A DNA stretch of 64,000 nucleotides from Variovorax sp. J2L1-78 (GTDB taxonomy: Bacteria; Pseudomonadota; Gammaproteobacteria; Burkholderiales; Burkholderiaceae_C). Position numbers and translations under genes: made by a program. The stretch lies in NCBI RefSeq assembly GCF_030317205.1, contig NZ_JASZYB010000005.1, positions 1 to 64,000 on the forward strand, written 5' to 3'. The notes under the pieces are model-generated. The model was not told where the DNA came from. It saw only the letters and a program-made list of their open reading frames with translations, and ran no database searches. The stretch's first letter is position 1. Every line of letters begins with the position of its first letter. Below are positions 1 to 7,873 of this stretch, in pieces.

Positions 1-1
1 C

Positions 2-271
2 GGCTGGGGCGTGAAGGACGTCGACCTGTGGGAGGTGAACGAGGCCTTCGCCGTGGTGCCGATGGCGCTGATGAAGGAGATGGGCGTGGCGCACGACATC
101 GTCAACGTGCACGGGGGCGCCTGCGCACTGGGCCACCCGATCGGCGCCAGCGGCGCGCGCATCATGGTCACGCTTATGCACGCACTGCAGTCGCGCGGCC
201 AGAAGCGCGGCGTCGCCACGCTGTGCATCGGCGGCGGCGAAGGCACGGCCGTCGCCATCGAACTCGTCTGA
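2..271 (+). CDS. Thiolase (acetyl-CoA acetyltransferase family), 3' end
   Basis: C-terminal 89 residues of a thiolase; the 5' part lies outside the window. The conserved NEAFA segment is followed by the GHPIGASGARI loop, which supplies a catalytic histidine region, and by the C-terminal CIGGGEG motif that carries the second active-site cysteine. Family members condense or thiolytically cleave acyl-CoA. The gene ends 4 bp before the M20 peptidase start, so the two are probably co-transcribed. The substrate cannot be told from this fragment, but the acyl-CoA dehydrogenase downstream fits beta-oxidation. Confidence 0.93.
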   Translation, partial: GWGVKDVDLWEVNEAFAVVPMALMKEMGVAHDIVNVHGGACALGHPIGASGARIMVTLMHALQSRGQKRGVATLCIGGGEGTAVAIELV

Positions 272-275
272 CCGC

Positions 276-1532
276 ATGATCTTTCCGAAGAAGACCACGT
301 TCGCCCTGACCGCCGCGCTGCTCCTGGGCAGCGCCGGGTTCGCGCCCGCGGCCTGGGCGCAGAAGCGCGACAACGTGCTGTTCGATGCCGCCACGAGCGA
401 ACAGCCGGCGGTCGTGAAGACGCTGGAGCGCCTGGTCAAGATCGAGAGCGGCACCGGCGATGCCGAGGGCATCGCGGCGGCGGGCGCAATGCTGGAAGGC
501 GAACTCAAGGCGCTGGGCTTCACGGTCACGCGGCAGAAGGCGGCCGGCGCCGTGGTCGGGGACAACATCGTCGGCCGGCTCAAGGGCCGTGGCGGCAAGA
601 GCCTGCTGCTGCTGTCGCACATGGACACCGTCTACCCGCGCGGCATGCTCGCCAAGGCGCCGTTTCGCGTCGAAGGCAACAAGGCCTACGGGCCGGGCAT
701 CGCCGACGACAAGGGCGGCAGCGCGGTCATCCTGCATGCGCTCAAGCTGCTCACCACCTACGGCTTCCGCGACTTCGCGACCATCACGGTGCTGTTCAAC
801 GTCGACGAGGAGAAGGGTTCCTTCGGCTCGCGCGACCTGATCCAGCAGGAGGCGCGCGCGGCCGACTACGTGCTGTCCTTCGAGCCCACCAGCGCCGAAA
901 GAGAGAGCTTCTACCTCGGCACCTCCGGCATCGCCTACGTGCAGGCCGACATCAAGGGCAAGGCCTCGCATGCGGGCGCTGCGCCCGAGGCAGGCGTCAA
1001 TGCGCTGGTCGAAGCATCGGACGTGGTGCTGCGCACCATGGACCTGGACGACAAGGCCAAGGGCCTGCGCTTCAACTGGACGGTGGCCAAGGCCGGCACC
1101 GTGTCGAACATCATCCCCGACAGCGCCACGCTCAACGCCGATGTGCGCTACGCCCAGAACGACGACCTTGAGGCCATGCTCAAGACGCTGGAAGAGCGCG
1201 CCCAGCAGAAGAAGCTGCCCGCTGCCGAGGTCAAGCTCACCGTCACGCGCGGCCGCCCGGCCTTCAACGCCGGCACCGAAGGCCGCAAGCTGATCGACAA
1301 GGCGAGCGCCTTCTACCGCGAAGCCGGCGGCACACTCGAGATCGACGAACGCAGCGGCGGTGGCACCGACGCGGCCTACGCCGCGCTGTCGGGCAAGCCG
1401 GTGATCGAAGGGCTGGGCCTGCCGGGCTTCGGCTACCACAGCGACAAGGCCGAGTACGTGCTGGTCGACGCGATCCCGCGCCGGCTCTACATGGCGGCGC
1501 GGCTGATCATGGACCTGGGATCTGGAAAGTAG
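276..1532 (+). CDS. M20 family metallopeptidase, glutamate carboxypeptidase (CPG2)-like, exported
   Basis: 418-residue protein with a Sec-type signal peptide (hydrophobic stretch to about residue 28, ending AWAQ). The M20 zinc site is visible: SHMDTVYPRG (His and Asp ligands), PGIADDKGG (bridging Asp), DEEKGS (catalytic Glu) and a C-terminal GGGTDAAYA/GYHSDKAEYV segment with further ligands. The middle GKASHAG region is the dimerisation lid typical of carboxypeptidase G2. It should remove a C-terminal glutamate or similar residue from periplasmic substrates. The start follows the thiolase stop by 4 bp. Confidence 0.88.
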   Translation: MIFPKKTTFALTAALLLGSAGFAPAAWAQKRDNVLFDAATSEQPAVVKTLERLVKIESGTGDAEGIAAAGAMLEGELKALGFTVTRQKAAGAVVGDNIVGRLKGRGGKSLLLLSHMDTVYPRGMLAKAPFRVEGNKAYGPGIADDKGGSAVILHALKLLTTYGFRDFATITVLFNVDEEKGSFGSRDLIQQEARAADYVLSFEPTSAERESFYLGTSGIAYVQADIKGKASHAGAAPEAGVNALVEASDVVLRTMDLDDKAKGLRFNWTVAKAGTVSNIIPDSATLNADVRYAQNDDLEAMLKTLEERAQQKKLPAAEVKLTVTRGRPAFNAGTEGRKLIDKASAFYREAGGTLEIDERSGGGTDAAYAALSGKPVIEGLGLPGFGYHSDKAEYVLVDAIPRRLYMAARLIMDLGSGK

Positions 1533-1543
1533 GACGCAAGACG

Positions 1544-2173
1544 ATGATCGAAACACGCGACCAGCTTCGTGCGCTCTATGCGCAACCCGGTGAGCGCGCC
1601 GTGCGCAAGCAGCTTCCGCGACTCGACGTGCACATGACGCGCTTCATCACGCTGTCGCCCTTCTGCGTGGTCGCCAGTGCCGGGCCGTCGGGTCAATTGC
1701 TCGATGCCTCGCCGCGCGGCGGTGCGCCGGGCTTCGCCAAGGTCACCGACCCCTCCACCGTGCTGCTGCCCGACTCCGGCGGCAACAACCGGCTCGACAC
1801 GCTGGAGAACCTGCTGGCCGATCCCCGCATCGGCCTGCTCTTCGTCATCCCGGGCTTCGAGGAAACGCTGCGCATCAACGGCACCGCGCGCCTGCGTGAC
1901 GAGGCCGCGTTCGTCGACCGCTTCGCGGCGGAACGCCAGCGTCCCAAGCTGGTGATCGAGGTCCATGTCGAGGAGGCGTACCTGCACTGCGCGAAGGCCT
2001 TCATGCGTTCGCAGCTGTGGCAGCCGGCCGACTGGCCCGCACGCGACCTGCTGCCCTCGCTCAACCAGATGCTGCACGACCAGCTCGGCATGGCCGAGGC
2101 ACCGGAACCCGCGGCCGACATGGCGGTGCGCTACCGCCAGCAACTGGCCGAAGAGCAGACGCCTTCGCGCTAG
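1544..2173 (+). CDS. Pyridoxamine 5'-phosphate oxidase-family FMN-binding protein (MSMEG_1061-like)
   Basis: 209-residue split-barrel flavin-binding protein. The segment with FCVVASAG, the SPRGGAPGFA motif and the GNNRLDTLENLLADPRIGLLF segment (quoted in part) is typical of the PPOX/MSMEG_1061 family of flavin- or F420-dependent reductases. It starts 11 bp after the peptidase. The role is unknown; members act as oxidoreductases or general-stress flavoproteins. No signal peptide is present, so it is cytoplasmic. Confidence 0.82.
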   Translation: MIETRDQLRALYAQPGERAVRKQLPRLDVHMTRFITLSPFCVVASAGPSGQLLDASPRGGAPGFAKVTDPSTVLLPDSGGNNRLDTLENLLADPRIGLLFVIPGFEETLRINGTARLRDEAAFVDRFAAERQRPKLVIEVHVEEAYLHCAKAFMRSQLWQPADWPARDLLPSLNQMLHDQLGMAEAPEPAADMAVRYRQQLAEEQTPSR

Positions 2174-2208
2174 ACGCGGCGCCCCCGAACAACAACGAAA
2201 GAGACAAC

Positions 2209-3339
2209 ATGCTGCTGACCCCCGACCAGGAAGCCATCCGCGACGCGGTGCGTGAGTTTGCGCAGAAGGAACTGTGGCCGCATGCCCCCGCGTGGGACCG
2301 CGAGCACAGCTTCCCGAAGGCGGCCCACCAGGGCCTGGCCGAACTCGGCGCCTACGGCATCTGCGTGCCGGAGGAAGACGGCGGCGCCGGGCTCGACTAC
2401 CTCACGCTCGCGCTGGTGCTGGAGGAGATCGCGGCCGGCGACGGCGGCACCAGCACGGCGATCAGCGTGACCAACTGCCCGGTCAACGCGATCCTCATGC
2501 GCTACGGCAACGCCGCGCAGAAAAAGCAGTGGCTCTGGCCGCTGGCGCAGGGCCGGATGCTCGGCGCCTTCTGCCTGACCGAGCCGCAGGCCGGCAGCGA
2601 CGCGTCGAGCCTGCGCACCACCGCACGCAAGGACGGCGACGCCTACGTGATCGACGGCGTCAAGCAGTTCATCACCAGCGGCAAGAACGGCCAGGTCGCG
2701 ATCGTCATCGCCGTCACCGACAAGGGCGCCGGCAAGCGCGGCATGAGCGCCTTCCTGGTGCCGACCGATGCGCCGGGCTACAACGTCGCACGTCTCGAAG
2801 ACAAGCTCGGCCAGCACAGCAGCGACACGGCGCAGATCAACTTCGACGGCTGCCGCATCCCGGCCGAGAACCTGATCGGGGCCGAAGGCGAGGGCTACAA
2901 GATCGCGCTCGGCGCGCTCGAAGGCGGCCGCATCGGCATCGCGGCGCAGAGCGTGGGCATGGCGCGCAGCGCCTTCGACGTGGCGCTGGCCTATGCCAAG
3001 GAGCGTCAGGCGTTCGGTGGATCGATCTTCGACCAGCAGGCGGTCGGCTTCCGCCTGGCCGAATGCGCCACGCAGCTCGAGGCCGCGCGCCAGCTCATCT
3101 GGCATGCCGCCGCCCTGCGCGACGCCGGCCGGCCCTGCCTGAAGGAAGCCGCGATGGCCAAGCTCTTCGCCAGCGAGATGGCCGAGAAGGTCTGCAGCGC
3201 CGCCATCCAGACGCTCGGCGGCTACGGCTACGTCAATGACTTTCCGCTGGAGCGCATCTACCGCGACGTGCGCGTGTGCCAGATCTACGAAGGAACCTCG
3301 GACATCCAGAAGCTGCTCATTCAGCGCGCGTTGGCGTAG
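2209..3339 (+). CDS. Acyl-CoA dehydrogenase
   Basis: 376-residue FAD-dependent acyl-CoA dehydrogenase. The start MLLTPDQEAIRD follows a GAGAC ribosome site; an in-frame extension further upstream overlaps the previous gene and is rejected. Family signatures are CLTEPQAGSDASS (FAD/substrate loop), the GGRIGIAAQSVG helix, YAKERQAFG, QTLGGYGY and the C-terminal RDVRVCQIYEGTSDIQ catalytic region, whose Glu is the usual base. It oxidises an acyl-CoA to the enoyl-CoA, passing electrons to ETF. Its TAG stop forms the first bases of the mobile-element terminal repeat at 3337. Confidence 0.93.
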   Translation: MLLTPDQEAIRDAVREFAQKELWPHAPAWDREHSFPKAAHQGLAELGAYGICVPEEDGGAGLDYLTLALVLEEIAAGDGGTSTAISVTNCPVNAILMRYGNAAQKKQWLWPLAQGRMLGAFCLTEPQAGSDASSLRTTARKDGDAYVIDGVKQFITSGKNGQVAIVIAVTDKGAGKRGMSAFLVPTDAPGYNVARLEDKLGQHSSDTAQINFDGCRIPAENLIGAEGEGYKIALGALEGGRIGIAAQSVGMARSAFDVALAYAKERQAFGGSIFDQQAVGFRLAECATQLEAARQLIWHAAALRDAGRPCLKEAAMAKLFASEMAEKVCSAAIQTLGGYGYVNDFPLERIYRDVRVCQIYEGTSDIQKLLIQRALA

Positions 3340-4427
3340 GGCCTGTTCACGCTATTTCCGGAGTTGCGAAGGCATGCCCAGGCCGGCCAATCAAGGCGCG
3401 TGACGCCGCATGTGCGTCGGCACATGCAAGGAGCGCAACGCCGAGTGGCCGGCCTGGGCATGCCTTCCCTTCGGGTTGCCCGGTGCAGGGGCCGTCTGCG
3501 GCGTTGCCCGCGCTTGCAAGGCTTCAGCCTTGCTGCGCCCGGCCGCCTTGCATCCAGCCCCTGCGCCGGGCAACGCAATCTCCGGAAATAGCGTGAACAG
3601 GCCCTAGACGTACTCCCGGTGATGCCGCCGTCGACGACGAGCTCGGTGCCGGTCACGTAGGCCGCCGCGTCGGAGGCCAGGAAGGCGCAGGCATGCGCGA
3701 CGTCCCAGGCCGTGCCCATGCGGCCCATCGGCACCTGCCGCGCGCGGGCGGCACGCGCATCGTCGAGGCCGCTGTCCGAGAACATCTTCGCCACCGTGGT
3801 CGCGATGCGCGGCGTGTCGATCAGCCCCGGCACCACCGTGTTGGCGCGGATGCCATGCGGCGCGTACTGCTGCGCCACCATGCGGGTGAACTGCGTGACG
3901 GCCGCCTTGGTCACGCTGTAGGCCAGATGCGGGTAGCCGATGTAGCGCATGCCGGCCACCGACGAGATCGCGATCAGCGCGCCGCGACCGCGCGCCACCA
4001 TGCCCGGCAGCACCTGCTGCGAACACAGCAGCAGGCTGCGCACGTTCACGGCGTGGATGCGGTCGAAGTCCTCGGCGTTCGTTTCCATCGGGCCGCCGGT
4101 CTGGCCGATGCCGACGTTGTGGTGCAGCACGTCGATGCCGCCGAAGCGCGCGCGAGCTTCGGTGAAGAGCCGCTCGACATCCGCCGGCTGCGCCACGTCG
4201 CCGACGAAGGTGGCCGCCTCGCCGCCCTCCGCGTGGATCAGCGCGGTGGTCTCTTCGGCCGAGGCGGCGTCGCGGTCGGCCACGCACACGCGTGCGCCCT
4301 GGCGCGCATAGATGACGCAGGACGCGCGGCCGATGCTCCAGCCCGGGCCGGCCGAGCCGCCGCCGGCGACGAACACGACCCGGCCGCTCAGGTCGAGCGG
4401 CAGCGCCGGAGGGCGCCCAGCGCTCAT
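3321..4427 (-). CDS. SDR-family oxidoreductase with C-terminus altered by the mobile element
   Basis: 368-residue frame. Residues 1-274 are a classical short-chain dehydrogenase: a variant glycine-rich cofactor loop (VAGGGSAGPGWSIGRA), NVGIG, catalytic Ser in ISSVAG and YSVTK (Tyr and Lys), and a VVDGGI C-terminal strand. From residue 275 the frame runs into the nested-palindrome element and adds 94 Arg/Pro/Cys-rich residues with no SDR character. Removing the element and one TA would give GSTSTPTRAE and a stop, about 280 residues, the usual SDR length. It overlaps the lyase gene by 4 bp (ATGA), so translation is coupled. The substrate is probably a hydroxyacyl intermediate of the same pathway. 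Confidence 0.82.
   Translation of the reverse strand: MSAGRPPALPLDLSGRVVFVAGGGSAGPGWSIGRASCVIYARQGARVCVADRDAASAEETTALIHAEGGEAATFVGDVAQPADVERLFTEARARFGGIDVLHHNVGIGQTGGPMETNAEDFDRIHAVNVRSLLLCSQQVLPGMVARGRGALIAISSVAGMRYIGYPHLAYSVTKAAVTQFTRMVAQQYAPHGIRANTVVPGLIDTPRIATTVAKMFSDSGLDDARAARARQVPMGRMGTAWDVAHACAFLASDAAAYVTGTELVVDGGITGSTSRACSRYFRRLRCPAQGLDARRPGAARLKPCKRGQRRRRPLHRATRREGMPRPATRRCAPCMCRRTCGVTRLDWPAWACLRNSGNSVNRPYANAR
3337..3606. mobile_element. MITE-like non-coding element with 27-bp perfect terminal inverted repeats and nested hairpins
   Basis: The left end (3337-3363, beginning TAGGGCCTGTTCACGC) and the right end (3580-3606) are perfect 27-bp reverse complements. The outermost TA on each side can be read as a TA target duplication around a 266-bp element. 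Inside are two arms. Arm 1 is a perfect 22-bp inverted repeat (3368-3389 with 3446-3467) enclosing an 8-bp stem-loop (3408-3427). Arm 2 is an 18-bp repeat with one mismatch (3475-3492 with 3557-3574) enclosing a 7-bp hairpin (3516-3533). There is no transposase. Size, TIRs and TA duplication suggest a non-autonomous element mobilised by an IS630/Tc1-like or IS5-group transposase elsewhere. No second copy was seen in this window. Confidence 0.8.
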
Positions 4428-5203
4428 GCCTTCCCGCCTTCGCCCACGTACGGGATCGCATGCTCCACCGTGTCCCAGATGAAGCGGCCCGACGGGCTCT
4501 GCTGCTCCTCGACGATGTGTGCCACCAGGCCGGCCGCGCGCGAGATCACGGCGAAGCCGCGCATCACATTCGTCGGCACACCGATCTCGCCCAGCAGCGC
4601 GGCCACGGCGCCGGTGGCGTTGATGGTGATGGGCCGCCCGGCCACGTCGTCCACCGCCTTCGACAGCGTCTCCAGCGCGCGGATCTTGTCGCCGGCCAGT
4701 TCGCTTTCGGCGCGGCCCAGCTCGAGCAGCTTGTAGGCGCGCGGGTCGACCGGCTTGTGCAGGTGGTGGCCGAAGCCGGGCATGGCGCTCTTCGTGGCCT
4801 TGTGCTCGCGCGCGATCGCCAGCGCTTCAGAGTCCGGGGCGGCCGCGGCGATGATGCGGTCGAGCAGGCGCGAGCAGTTCTCCATCGTGCCCACGAAGGA
4901 GCTGCCCACCGCCAGCAGGCCGGCCGACACGGCGCCCTGCAGGTTCTCCGGCGCGCTCATGTAGATGAGCCGCGTGGCGATGGCGCTGGGCGTGAGGCCG
5001 TGCTCCATCAGCACGATCAGCACCACGTCGGTGATGCGCAGGTCGACCGGGCGCGGCGTGCGGCCGAGGATCTGCATCAGCATCACTTCGGTGAAGGTGC
5101 GCTTGCCCATCAGGTCCTCGACCAGGTCGGCGTCGCGGTAGTGCAGGCTGGTCAGCGTGTGCGTGCACAGGCGGGTGACGGGCGGGTTCGTTGGCGATGC
5201 CAT
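4424..5203 (-). CDS. Citryl-CoA lyase / citrate-synthase-like C-C lyase
   Basis: 259-residue, single-domain member of the citrate synthase fold, much shorter than true citrate synthase (about 430). It keeps the GFGHHLHKPVDPRA active-site region with the histidine and CoA-binding Arg and Lys, and PTNVMRGFAVISRAAGLVAHI near the end, as in citryl-CoA lyase-type proteins. These cleave citryl-CoA or similar 3-hydroxy-3-carboxyacyl-CoA to acetyl-CoA and an oxo acid. Being flanked by an acyl-CoA ligase and an SDR suggests the substrate is made by the neighbouring ligase rather than drawn from the TCA cycle. Confidence 0.8.
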   Translation of the reverse strand: MASPTNPPVTRLCTHTLTSLHYRDADLVEDLMGKRTFTEVMLMQILGRTPRPVDLRITDVVLIVLMEHGLTPSAIATRLIYMSAPENLQGAVSAGLLAVGSSFVGTMENCSRLLDRIIAAAAPDSEALAIAREHKATKSAMPGFGHHLHKPVDPRAYKLLELGRAESELAGDKIRALETLSKAVDDVAGRPITINATGAVAALLGEIGVPTNVMRGFAVISRAAGLVAHIVEEQQSPSGRFIWDTVEHAIPYVGEGGKA

Positions 5204-5233
5204 GGGGATGTCTCCGTGTTCGTTGGAATGGGG

Positions 5234-6742
5234 TCAGGCGGCGGCGAGGGCTTGCTCGCGCACCGCGGTCTTGAGCACCTTGCCGACGGGCGAGCGCGGC
5301 AGGCTGTCGTGGAAGTGCACGCGCTTGGGCGTCTGCACCGGGCCGAGCCGCTCGCGCACGAAGGCGATCAGCTCGGCCTCCGTTGCCTGCTGGCCGGGGC
5401 GCAGCTGCACCGCGGCCTGCACCGCCTCGCCCCACTTGTCGTCGGGGATGCCGAACACCGCGCACTCGTGCACCGCCGGGTGTTGGCCCAGCGCGTTTTC
5501 GACGTCGACGGGGTAGACGTTGAAGCCGCCGGTGATCACCATGTCCTTGAGCCGGTCCTTGAGGTAGAGGTAGCCGCGCGCGTCGATCAGGCCGCGGTCG
5601 CCGGTGTGCAGCCAACCGTCGACCAGCGTCTCGGCGGTCTTCTCGGGCAGGCGCCAGTAGCCGGTCATGACGAGGTCGCCGCGCGCCACCACTTCGCCCA
5701 CCTCGCCGGTCGGCAGCAGGCGGCCGTCGGGCGACATCACGGCCACGTCGCTGAACCAGGCGGTGCGGCCGACCGCGGCCCAGTTGCGCTCGTCCTCGAA
5801 GTCCTCGGGGCGCATCACGGTGAGGATCTGCGGCGCCTCGGTCTGGCCGTAGGTGGTGCCCAGGACCGGGCCGAAGAAGGCGCGCACCTCGCGGATCTTT
5901 TCCGGCGGCATCGGCGCGCCGCCGTAGATCAGCCGGCGCAGTTGCGGGAAGTCGGCGCGGTTCGCGCCCGGCAGCGCCATCAGCATGTAGACCAGCGTCG
6001 GCGGCATGAAGCACACGGTGCCGCCGCGTTCGCGGAATGCCGTGCGCACCGCCTCGGCGCCGGCCTCGGCCAGCACCACATGGCAGCCGCCCTGCGCGAG
6101 GATCGGCACGATGTAGGTCGACGTGCCGTGCGTGATCGGCGCGGCCACGATGTAGCGCTCGTGCTCGTCGAAGCCCCACGCATGGATCTGGTTGGCGATG
6201 TTCGCCATCCAGGCCCGATAAGGCTGCATCACGCCCTTGGGCGCACCGGTGGTGCCGCCGGTGAACTTGATGGCCTGCGTGGCGTCGTCGGGCAGCGTGA
6301 ACGCCGGTCGCGCCGCGCCGGCATGGCGCGCCACCAGGCCGGCCACCGTGTGCGTGCCCTCGCCGGCCGGGCCGTGGGTGTGGATGCGCTCGCCGGGTGC
6401 ACCGTCGAGCAGCCCGGCGCAGTCGCCGTCGAGCACCAGGATGGACGGCGCGGTCGCGTCGACGATGCGGCGGATCTCGGGCCGCGTGCTCTTGGGGTTG
6501 AGTGGCACCCACACCTTGCCGCAGGCCAGCACCGCGAGCAGCGCCGTGATGTGCTCGGCACTGTTCTTCGCGCAGATGCCCACGCGGCTCTGTGGCGTGG
6601 GGTCGATGGCGACGAAGGCCGCCGCCAGCGCCGCGACGCGCGCGGCGAGCGTGTCGTAGCGCGTCGTGCCCTCGGGGGCGTCGATGGCGATGCGCTCGGG
6701 CCAGCGCTCGGCGGCGCGCCAGAAAAAATCGATTGGGTACAT
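5234..6742 (-). CDS. AMP-dependent acyl-CoA synthetase/ligase
   Basis: 502-residue ANL-superfamily enzyme. Motifs in order: FTGGTTGAPKGVMQ (ATP-phosphate loop), TYGQTEA (adenine pocket), VMTGYW, TGDRGLIDARGYLYL (ribose Asp), KDRLKDMVITGGFNVYP hinge, and C-terminal RSPVGKVLK with the catalytic lysine. It activates a carboxylic acid to the acyl-CoA. It is transcribed before the lyase and SDR and after the Bug gene, so its substrate is probably what the Bug protein binds. The specificity is not predictable. Confidence 0.88.
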   Translation of the reverse strand: MYPIDFFWRAAERWPERIAIDAPEGTTRYDTLAARVAALAAAFVAIDPTPQSRVGICAKNSAEHITALLAVLACGKVWVPLNPKSTRPEIRRIVDATAPSILVLDGDCAGLLDGAPGERIHTHGPAGEGTHTVAGLVARHAGAARPAFTLPDDATQAIKFTGGTTGAPKGVMQPYRAWMANIANQIHAWGFDEHERYIVAAPITHGTSTYIVPILAQGGCHVVLAEAGAEAVRTAFRERGGTVCFMPPTLVYMLMALPGANRADFPQLRRLIYGGAPMPPEKIREVRAFFGPVLGTTYGQTEAPQILTVMRPEDFEDERNWAAVGRTAWFSDVAVMSPDGRLLPTGEVGEVVARGDLVMTGYWRLPEKTAETLVDGWLHTGDRGLIDARGYLYLKDRLKDMVITGGFNVYPVDVENALGQHPAVHECAVFGIPDDKWGEAVQAAVQLRPGQQATEAELIAFVRERLGPVQTPKRVHFHDSLPRSPVGKVLKTAVREQALAAA

Positions 6743-6779
6743 GGGCGAGGGAGCTCCTGGTGATGGGGTGCGGGTGGCC

Positions 6780-7772
6780 TTATTCGGCCTTGGCGCCGGA
6801 GGTCTTCACGACCTCGCGCCAGCGCTGGGTCTCGGCCGCGGCGAAGCTGCGCATCTGCTCGGGCGTGCCGGGCTCGGGCGAAGCCGCCAGGTCCTGGAAG
6901 CGCTGGCGCAGCTCGGGCGCCGCCAGCACCTTGTTCAGCTCGGCGTTGAGCCGGTCGATGATGGGCTTGGGCGTGCCGGCGGGCGCGGCCAGGCCGAACC
7001 ACGACTGCACGTCAAAGCCGGGGAAGCCCGACTCCGCCACCGTGGGCACGTCGGGCAGCAGCGGCGAGCGCTTGGCGCTCGTGATGGCGATCGCGCGCAG
7101 CCGCCCGCCCTGCACATGCGGCAGTGCCGAGGGCGTGTTGTCGAACATCGACTGCACCTGGCCGCCCAGCAGGTCGGTCACGGCCGGGGCGCTGCCGCGG
7201 TAGGGCACATGCAGCATGTTCAGGTGGGTCTGCATCTTGAACATCTCGCCCGACAGGTGGATCGACGAGCCGCTGCCCGACGACGCGAAGGTGATGCCGT
7301 CCTTCGAGGCCTTGGCGAAGCGCACGTAGTCGGCAATGCTCTTGATCGGCAGGTTGTTGTTGACCACCAGGATGTTCGGGATCTTGGCGATCAGGCCGAT
7401 CGGCTCGAAGTCCTTCTGCGGGTCGTAGCCCAGCTTCGCGTACAGCGACGCGTTGATGGTGTTGGCGATGGTGAAGACATACAGCGTGTAGCCGTCGGGC
7501 GGCGACTTCGCCACCACCTCGGCGCCCACGTTGCTGTTGGCGCCGGCGCGGTTGTCCACCACCACGGGCTGGCCGAGCCGCTCGCCCAGCTTCACGGCCA
7601 CCAGGCGCGCGATCACGTCGGTGGCGCCGCCGGCGGCATAGCCGACCACCAGCTTGATGGGCCGGCTCGGCCAGGCGTCGGGCTGGGCGTGCAGCGGCAG
7701 GGCGGTGGCGCCGGCGATGCCGGCGGCGAGGGCCAGCAGATGCCGGCGCGAGAGGGGGCCTTCGAGGCGCAT
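6780..7772 (-). CDS. Bug/TctC-type tripartite tricarboxylate transporter substrate-binding protein
   Basis: 330-residue periplasmic receptor. The start is chosen at an ATG preceded by AAAAGGAGACATCGCC on the minus strand; an upstream in-frame start overlaps the divergent regulator gene. The signal peptide has a twin-arginine-like SRRHLLALAAG followed by LPLHAQ. The Bug signature W-P-S-R-P-I-K-L-V-V-G-Y-A-A-G-G and DVIARLVAVKLGERLGQPVVVDNRAGANS (in part) form the first strand and ligand loop. No TctA/TctB membrane genes are adjacent, so it is an orphan receptor. It is first in the operon with ligase, lyase and SDR. Confidence 0.92.
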   Translation of the reverse strand: MRLEGPLSRRHLLALAAGIAGATALPLHAQPDAWPSRPIKLVVGYAAGGATDVIARLVAVKLGERLGQPVVVDNRAGANSNVGAEVVAKSPPDGYTLYVFTIANTINASLYAKLGYDPQKDFEPIGLIAKIPNILVVNNNLPIKSIADYVRFAKASKDGITFASSGSGSSIHLSGEMFKMQTHLNMLHVPYRGSAPAVTDLLGGQVQSMFDNTPSALPHVQGGRLRAIAITSAKRSPLLPDVPTVAESGFPGFDVQSWFGLAAPAGTPKPIIDRLNAELNKVLAAPELRQRFQDLAASPEPGTPEQMRSFAAAETQRWREVVKTSGAKAE

Positions 7773-7873
7773 GGCGATGTCTCCTTTTTGGGTATCGAGG
7801 ATGTCCCGGGGCGTCGGCACGGTGGCCCTGCGGCACACTGGCGACGACCTCGTCGACGCCCAAATTCTTCGCC

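Noticed and set aside
3604..4461. 285-codon alternative minus frame ending exactly at the mobile element
   Set aside because: Out of frame with the SDR catalytic motifs; Arg-rich shadow. The stop at the element edge is coincidental.
4460..6763. 767-codon plus-strand frame opposite the lyase and ligase genes
   Set aside because: Covers two genes with intact catalytic motifs on the minus strand; repetitive Arg/His/Ala/Val composition.
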